NCBI GenBank assembly: GCA_013202635.1
Contig: JABMRO010000397.1
Location: 1 to 7,252 of the forward strand
Source of the DNA: Planctomycetota bacterium
GTDB taxonomy: Bacteria; Planctomycetota; Phycisphaerae; Sedimentisphaerales; Anaerobacaceae
DNA length: 7,252 bases
Direction of reading: 5' to 3'
Position 1 is the stretch's first letter. The number at the start of each line of letters is the position of its first letter. The translations under genes were made by a program, and so were the position numbers. The notes under the pieces were generated by a model that worked only from the letters and a program-made list of their open reading frames with translations, did not search any database and had not been told where the DNA came from. Shown piece after piece: positions 5,386-7,252 of this stretch.

Positions 5386-5946
5386 ATGAATGACACTCAA
5401 AAACAAACACTTCTGAAAATTGCATGCGATACAGTCGAGGCGGTCATCAAGTCAAAGCCGACCACAGTACCCCAATCGGACGACCCCGAATTGAACACTC
5501 ACTGCGGATGTTTTGTAACATTGAAAAATAATGACCGACTGCGGGGCTGCATAGGAAACTTTATCTCGGACAGTCCCTTGGTTGAATTAATCGCCGATAT
5601 GGCAAAGGCCTCAGCCACCAGCGACCCTCGCTTTTTCGCCGACCGGATAAGCACCGGTGAATTAGGCCAATTAGATGTCGAAATATCAGTTCTGTCGCCT
5701 TTGCAGCGGACGGACGAGCCGTTAAGTCTGCGATTAGGCGTTGACGGTATTTATATAAAAAGTGGACATACGTCCGGCTGCTTCCTTCCTCAAGTTGCCA
5801 CTGAGACCGGCTGGAGCAAAGAGGAATTTCTTTCGTATTGCTGCTCTCACAAAGCCGGCCTTGCGCCCGATGCCTGGAAGGACCCGGAAACGGAAGTCTA
5901 TTTGTTCACTGCCGATGTATTCGGGGCGGATTTCAAAGATATATAG
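5386..5946 (+). CDS. amrA: AMMECR1-domain protein (AmmeMemoRadiSam system protein A)
   Basis: This 186-residue soluble protein is a full AMMECR1 domain. It has CGCFVTLKNNDRLRGCIGNF (40-59) with the family's invariant LRGCIG at 52-57, a helix then ATSDPRFF (77-84), LGQLDVEISVLSPLQ (93-107), the GVDGIYIKSG strand (118-127), CFLPQVATETGWSKEEFLSY (132-151) and KAGLAPDAW (156-164). In many prokaryotes this protein is encoded with a MEMO1 homologue and a radical SAM enzyme; neither is seen here, though the partners could be elsewhere. Its biochemical role is not firmly established, and the conserved LRGCIG cysteine suggests catalysis or binding. The ATG is four bases after the yqaA stop and lacks a good SD, so translation is probably coupled. 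The stop faces the glycine-zipper gene, 13 bases away. Confidence 0.92.
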   Translation: MNDTQKQTLLKIACDTVEAVIKSKPTTVPQSDDPELNTHCGCFVTLKNNDRLRGCIGNFISDSPLVELIADMAKASATSDPRFFADRISTGELGQLDVEISVLSPLQRTDEPLSLRLGVDGIYIKSGHTSGCFLPQVATETGWSKEEFLSYCCSHKAGLAPDAWKDPETEVYLFTADVFGADFKDI

Positions 5947-5959
5947 TTCGTCGCTTTTG

Positions 5960-6178
5960 TTACTTGTCCATTTCGTTGCCCACTACATAGCCGCCGCCGG
6001 CCCCTATTAGCCCTCCAACAATCGCTCCTCCGCCCCCGCCTGCGATAGCTCCTATCAATACACCGCCGGCTCCCCCAATAGCGGCGCCCGTCTGGGCGTT
6101 GTTTGCGCAGCCGTTCATAAGCGGCAAACAGAAGCATAGAAATATTAACGCAAGGACTATTACTAATCTGCCTTTCAT
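5960..6178 (-). CDS. Small glycine-zipper lipoprotein
   Basis: The 72-residue product starts MKGRLVIVLALIFLCFCL, a lipoprotein-type signal peptide, with Cys24 in LMNGC as the likely lipidated residue. The -3 Met and -2 Asn make this a weak lipobox. The mature part, after ANNAQTG, is almost entirely Gly, Ala, Ile and Val (about residues 31-67) with GxxxG spacing such as GAAIGG, GVLIGAIAGG and GGLIGAGGG, then ends NEMDK. This fits a glycine-zipper two-helix hairpin, as in small envelope lipoproteins, which may pack or oligomerise in a membrane. The ATG at 6178 has GGAGG (6185-6189) six bases upstream; the longer frame to 6223 adds a segment lacking signal-peptide character. It is transcribed toward the AMMECR1 gene with 13 bases between. 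Its specific role is unknown. Confidence 0.85.
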   Translation of the reverse strand: MKGRLVIVLALIFLCFCLPLMNGCANNAQTGAAIGGAGGVLIGAIAGGGGGAIVGGLIGAGGGYVVGNEMDK

Positions 6179-6413
6179 CTTAGGCCTCCATCTTGAACAA
6201 CAATCTGGATTTTCCATATACACCAGTAATCTACACAGTTAAGCCTCCAAGCCTGATTAGACTACCAAATCCATAGTAAAATTGCAATTGTTTTTGACTT
6301 TTTCATTCGGTTTTCCAGTAACTCTCAGTATCACCCAGTCCCAAAAGGTATCGCTTCCGCCTTATCGGGCCGACCATAAGTTTAGACGAAAAATGCCGAA
6401 TGTGTGGACAAAA

Positions 6414-6419
6414 TATAAT
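6414..6419 (+). promoter_or_regulatory. Consensus -10 box, possible metallopeptidase promoter
   Basis: TATAAT followed by G is a perfect -10 hexamer, about 145 bases before the GTG start. No good -35 lies 16-18 bases upstream and no TGn extension is present, so this may be chance in AT-rich DNA. Confidence 0.3.
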
Positions 6420-6503
6420 GGATTCCTTATCATTTGCAGCCGATGTTAACAATAATATGGAGTTCAGGGTTTTGTAACTATGTTTCTTAGATTTGGCTTT
6501 ATC

Positions 6504-6526
6504 CCGGCAACGCAATCGATTGCCGG
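6504..6526. promoter_or_regulatory. Palindrome resembling a LacI/GalR-family operator
   Basis: GCAATCGATTGC (6512-6523) is a perfect 12-base palindrome centred on CG. Around it CCGGCAA (6504-6510) and TTGCCGG (6520-6526) form a second perfect inverted repeat. The form ACGCAA-TCGA-TTGC is close to LacI/PurR-type sites such as ACGCAAACGTTTGCGT. It lies about 40 bases before the metallopeptidase start, where a repressor could act; as RNA it could also fold as a hairpin. No regulator gene is visible in the window. Confidence 0.4.
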
Positions 6527-6540
6527 TCAAAATACAGTTT

Positions 6541-6570
6541 CTGGTCTTCGGAGAAAGGGTTGGAGTGAGG
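6541..6570 (-). repeat. Copy of the dispersed 'LTPTLSP' repeat
   Basis: Read on the minus strand this stretch is CCTCACTCCAACCC followed by TTTCTCCGAAGACC, which translates to LTPTLSPKT. This is the familiar signature of a common non-coding dispersed bacterial repeat that often yields spurious ORFs. It reaches into the start of the metallopeptidase gene and supplies its likely SD and GTG. Confidence 0.45.
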
Positions 6571-7252
6571 AAGTTCTCGCTGATTTTCATAGTCATTATC
6601 AGTCTGGCCGGATGTTCCGGAACCGATAAAATCGAGATTACGGGTATTAATAATACTCAGCAGCTCGATACCGGTGCAGGAATGGCGGCGTATTTGCAGA
6701 GTCAGGCTCTGCCCGACCTGAAATCCGTTGAGGTCTGGAATAATAGTTACGGGCCGGGGCTGAAATTGACTACCACCCACTACGAGATTTTCACAACACT
6801 TCTGGAGCCTTTCGTACTTCGAGGCATCAGCGGATTTATTGAGTCGGCATATCGGGCCTATAATAGTCAGATACCCGAATCCATCGAAATAAATTCAAAA
6901 TTTACCATCTATCTCTTTGCCAACCGACGTCAGTGGGAGAATTTCACCAGGAGCTTCGCAGATGATGAGCAGGCGGAAATGTTTTGCAAAATAAAGGCCG
7001 GTGCGTATTATCATAAGGGCGCCTGTGTGGTATATGATATCGGCATAGAGCGGACTTTTTCAGCCCTGGGGCACGAAGGATGGCACCAGTTCAACGGCAG
7101 ATGCTTTAAGTTTCGCCTGCCGAGCTGGCTTGATGAAGGCGTGGCAATGCTGTTCGAGACACACGGAAATGATGGCGGGCTGTTTTACTTCGAGCCGGTT
7201 GAGAACACATATCGATTGGACGGGCTTAAAAGAACGCTGGTAAAAGACAAAA
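6565..7252 (+). CDS. Lipoprotein zinc metallopeptidase, HExxH gluzincin type (3' end missing)
   Basis: The frame is open from GTG at 6565 to the right edge, giving 229 residues. The start gives MRKFSLIFIVIISLAGC, a compact lipoprotein signal peptide with the lipobox LAGC and Cys17 for lipidation. Upstream in-frame alternatives would bury this signal, so GTG is preferred; AAAGGG just upstream is the probable SD. Residues 20-165 are not recognised. The catalytic motif is SALGHEGWHQF (166-176): His170 and His174 as zinc ligands and Glu171 as the general base. Glu191 in SWLDEGVAMLFE, about 17 residues after the second His, is the likely third ligand. HExxH followed by a 'WLDEG' glutamate fits the gluzincin, Peptidase-MA-like group common among envelope proteases. 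The C-terminal domain is cut off. It would be a membrane-anchored protease facing the periplasm; its substrate is unknown. Confidence 0.8.
   Translation, partial: MRKFSLIFIVIISLAGCSGTDKIEITGINNTQQLDTGAGMAAYLQSQALPDLKSVEVWNNSYGPGLKLTTTHYEIFTTLLEPFVLRGISGFIESAYRAYNSQIPESIEINSKFTIYLFANRRQWENFTRSFADDEQAEMFCKIKAGAYYHKGACVVYDIGIERTFSALGHEGWHQFNGRCFKFRLPSWLDEGVAMLFETHGNDGGLFYFEPVENTYRLDGLKRTLVKDK

Larger units (their letters stand above)
6179..6564. other. Divergent intergenic region
   Basis: These 386 bases separate the minus-strand glycine-zipper gene from the plus-strand metallopeptidase gene. No convincing gene lies within; minus-strand frames at 6303-6596 and 6499-6780 look spurious. It holds a TATAAT box, a strong palindrome and a dispersed-repeat copy, each listed separately. 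For the minus gene, TTGCAA about 17 bases from TAGTCT (around 6260-6290) is a weak promoter possibility only. Confidence 0.6.

Noticed and set aside
6303..6780. Two minus-strand frames in and across the metallopeptidase upstream region
   Set aside because: They contain the spurious LTPTLSP repeat translation and run antisense to the signal peptide and N-terminal region of the protease.
1..7252. CRISPR arrays, tRNA or rRNA genes, insertion sequences, known riboswitches
   Set aside because: No regularly spaced repeats, cloverleaf pattern, transposase motifs or terminal inverted repeats were found; GGGCAAAAT-type words in the 5' gap do not carry the rest of a c-di-GMP riboswitch core.

Overview
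The window looks like a chromosomal segment of a Planctomycetota bacterium, perhaps of the Phycisphaerae/Sedimentisphaerales type. This is inference. It rests on an exported LamG-type protein, a SpoVG with an inserted zinc ribbon, moderate GC with AT-rich intergenic gaps, many small exported proteins and a FlgM-like anti-sigma protein. No rRNA, tRNA, CRISPR array, transposase or phage gene was seen.

Layout. (a) 1-262, minus: 5' end of a secreted LamG/concanavalin-A-like protein with a strong Shine-Dalgarno (SD) sequence. (b) 263-1083: AT-rich gap with only weak or decayed coding signal (minus 486-804), a tiny SD-led ORF (291-359) and repeated TTTTGCCC words. (c) 1084-1365, plus: FlgM-like anti-sigma-28 protein. 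(d) 1508-2874, minus: ispE followed by spoVG, an arrangement that recalls the Bacillus ispE-purR-yabJ-spoVG neighbourhood. (e) 2875-3020: divergent promoter region in which the two best sigma-70-like promoters lie on top of each other. (f) 3021-5946, plus: probable four-gene operon made of a pentapeptide-repeat/two-helix ion channel, a DUF6398-like protein, a YqaA-type (DedA/VTT) membrane protein and an AMMECR1-domain protein. The last three are tightly packed (14-bp overlap, then a 4-bp gap). (g) 5960-6178, minus: small glycine-zipper lipoprotein, convergent with the operon. (h) 6179-6564: divergent gap with a -10-like box, a LacI-operator-like palindrome and a copy of a common dispersed repeat. 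(i) 6565-7252, plus: 5' part of a lipoprotein zinc metallopeptidase with HExxH and a downstream Glu ligand.

How the genes might work together. ispE (isoprenoid precursor synthesis by the MEP pathway) and spoVG (nucleic-acid-binding regulator) are a housekeeping pair. The channel, DUF6398, YqaA and AMMECR1 genes are probably co-transcribed and mix two membrane proteins with two soluble ones. No established pathway joins them, which makes this operon the most interesting part of the window. Several start codons were moved from the longest reading frame to one with a clear SD; each entry gives the reason.
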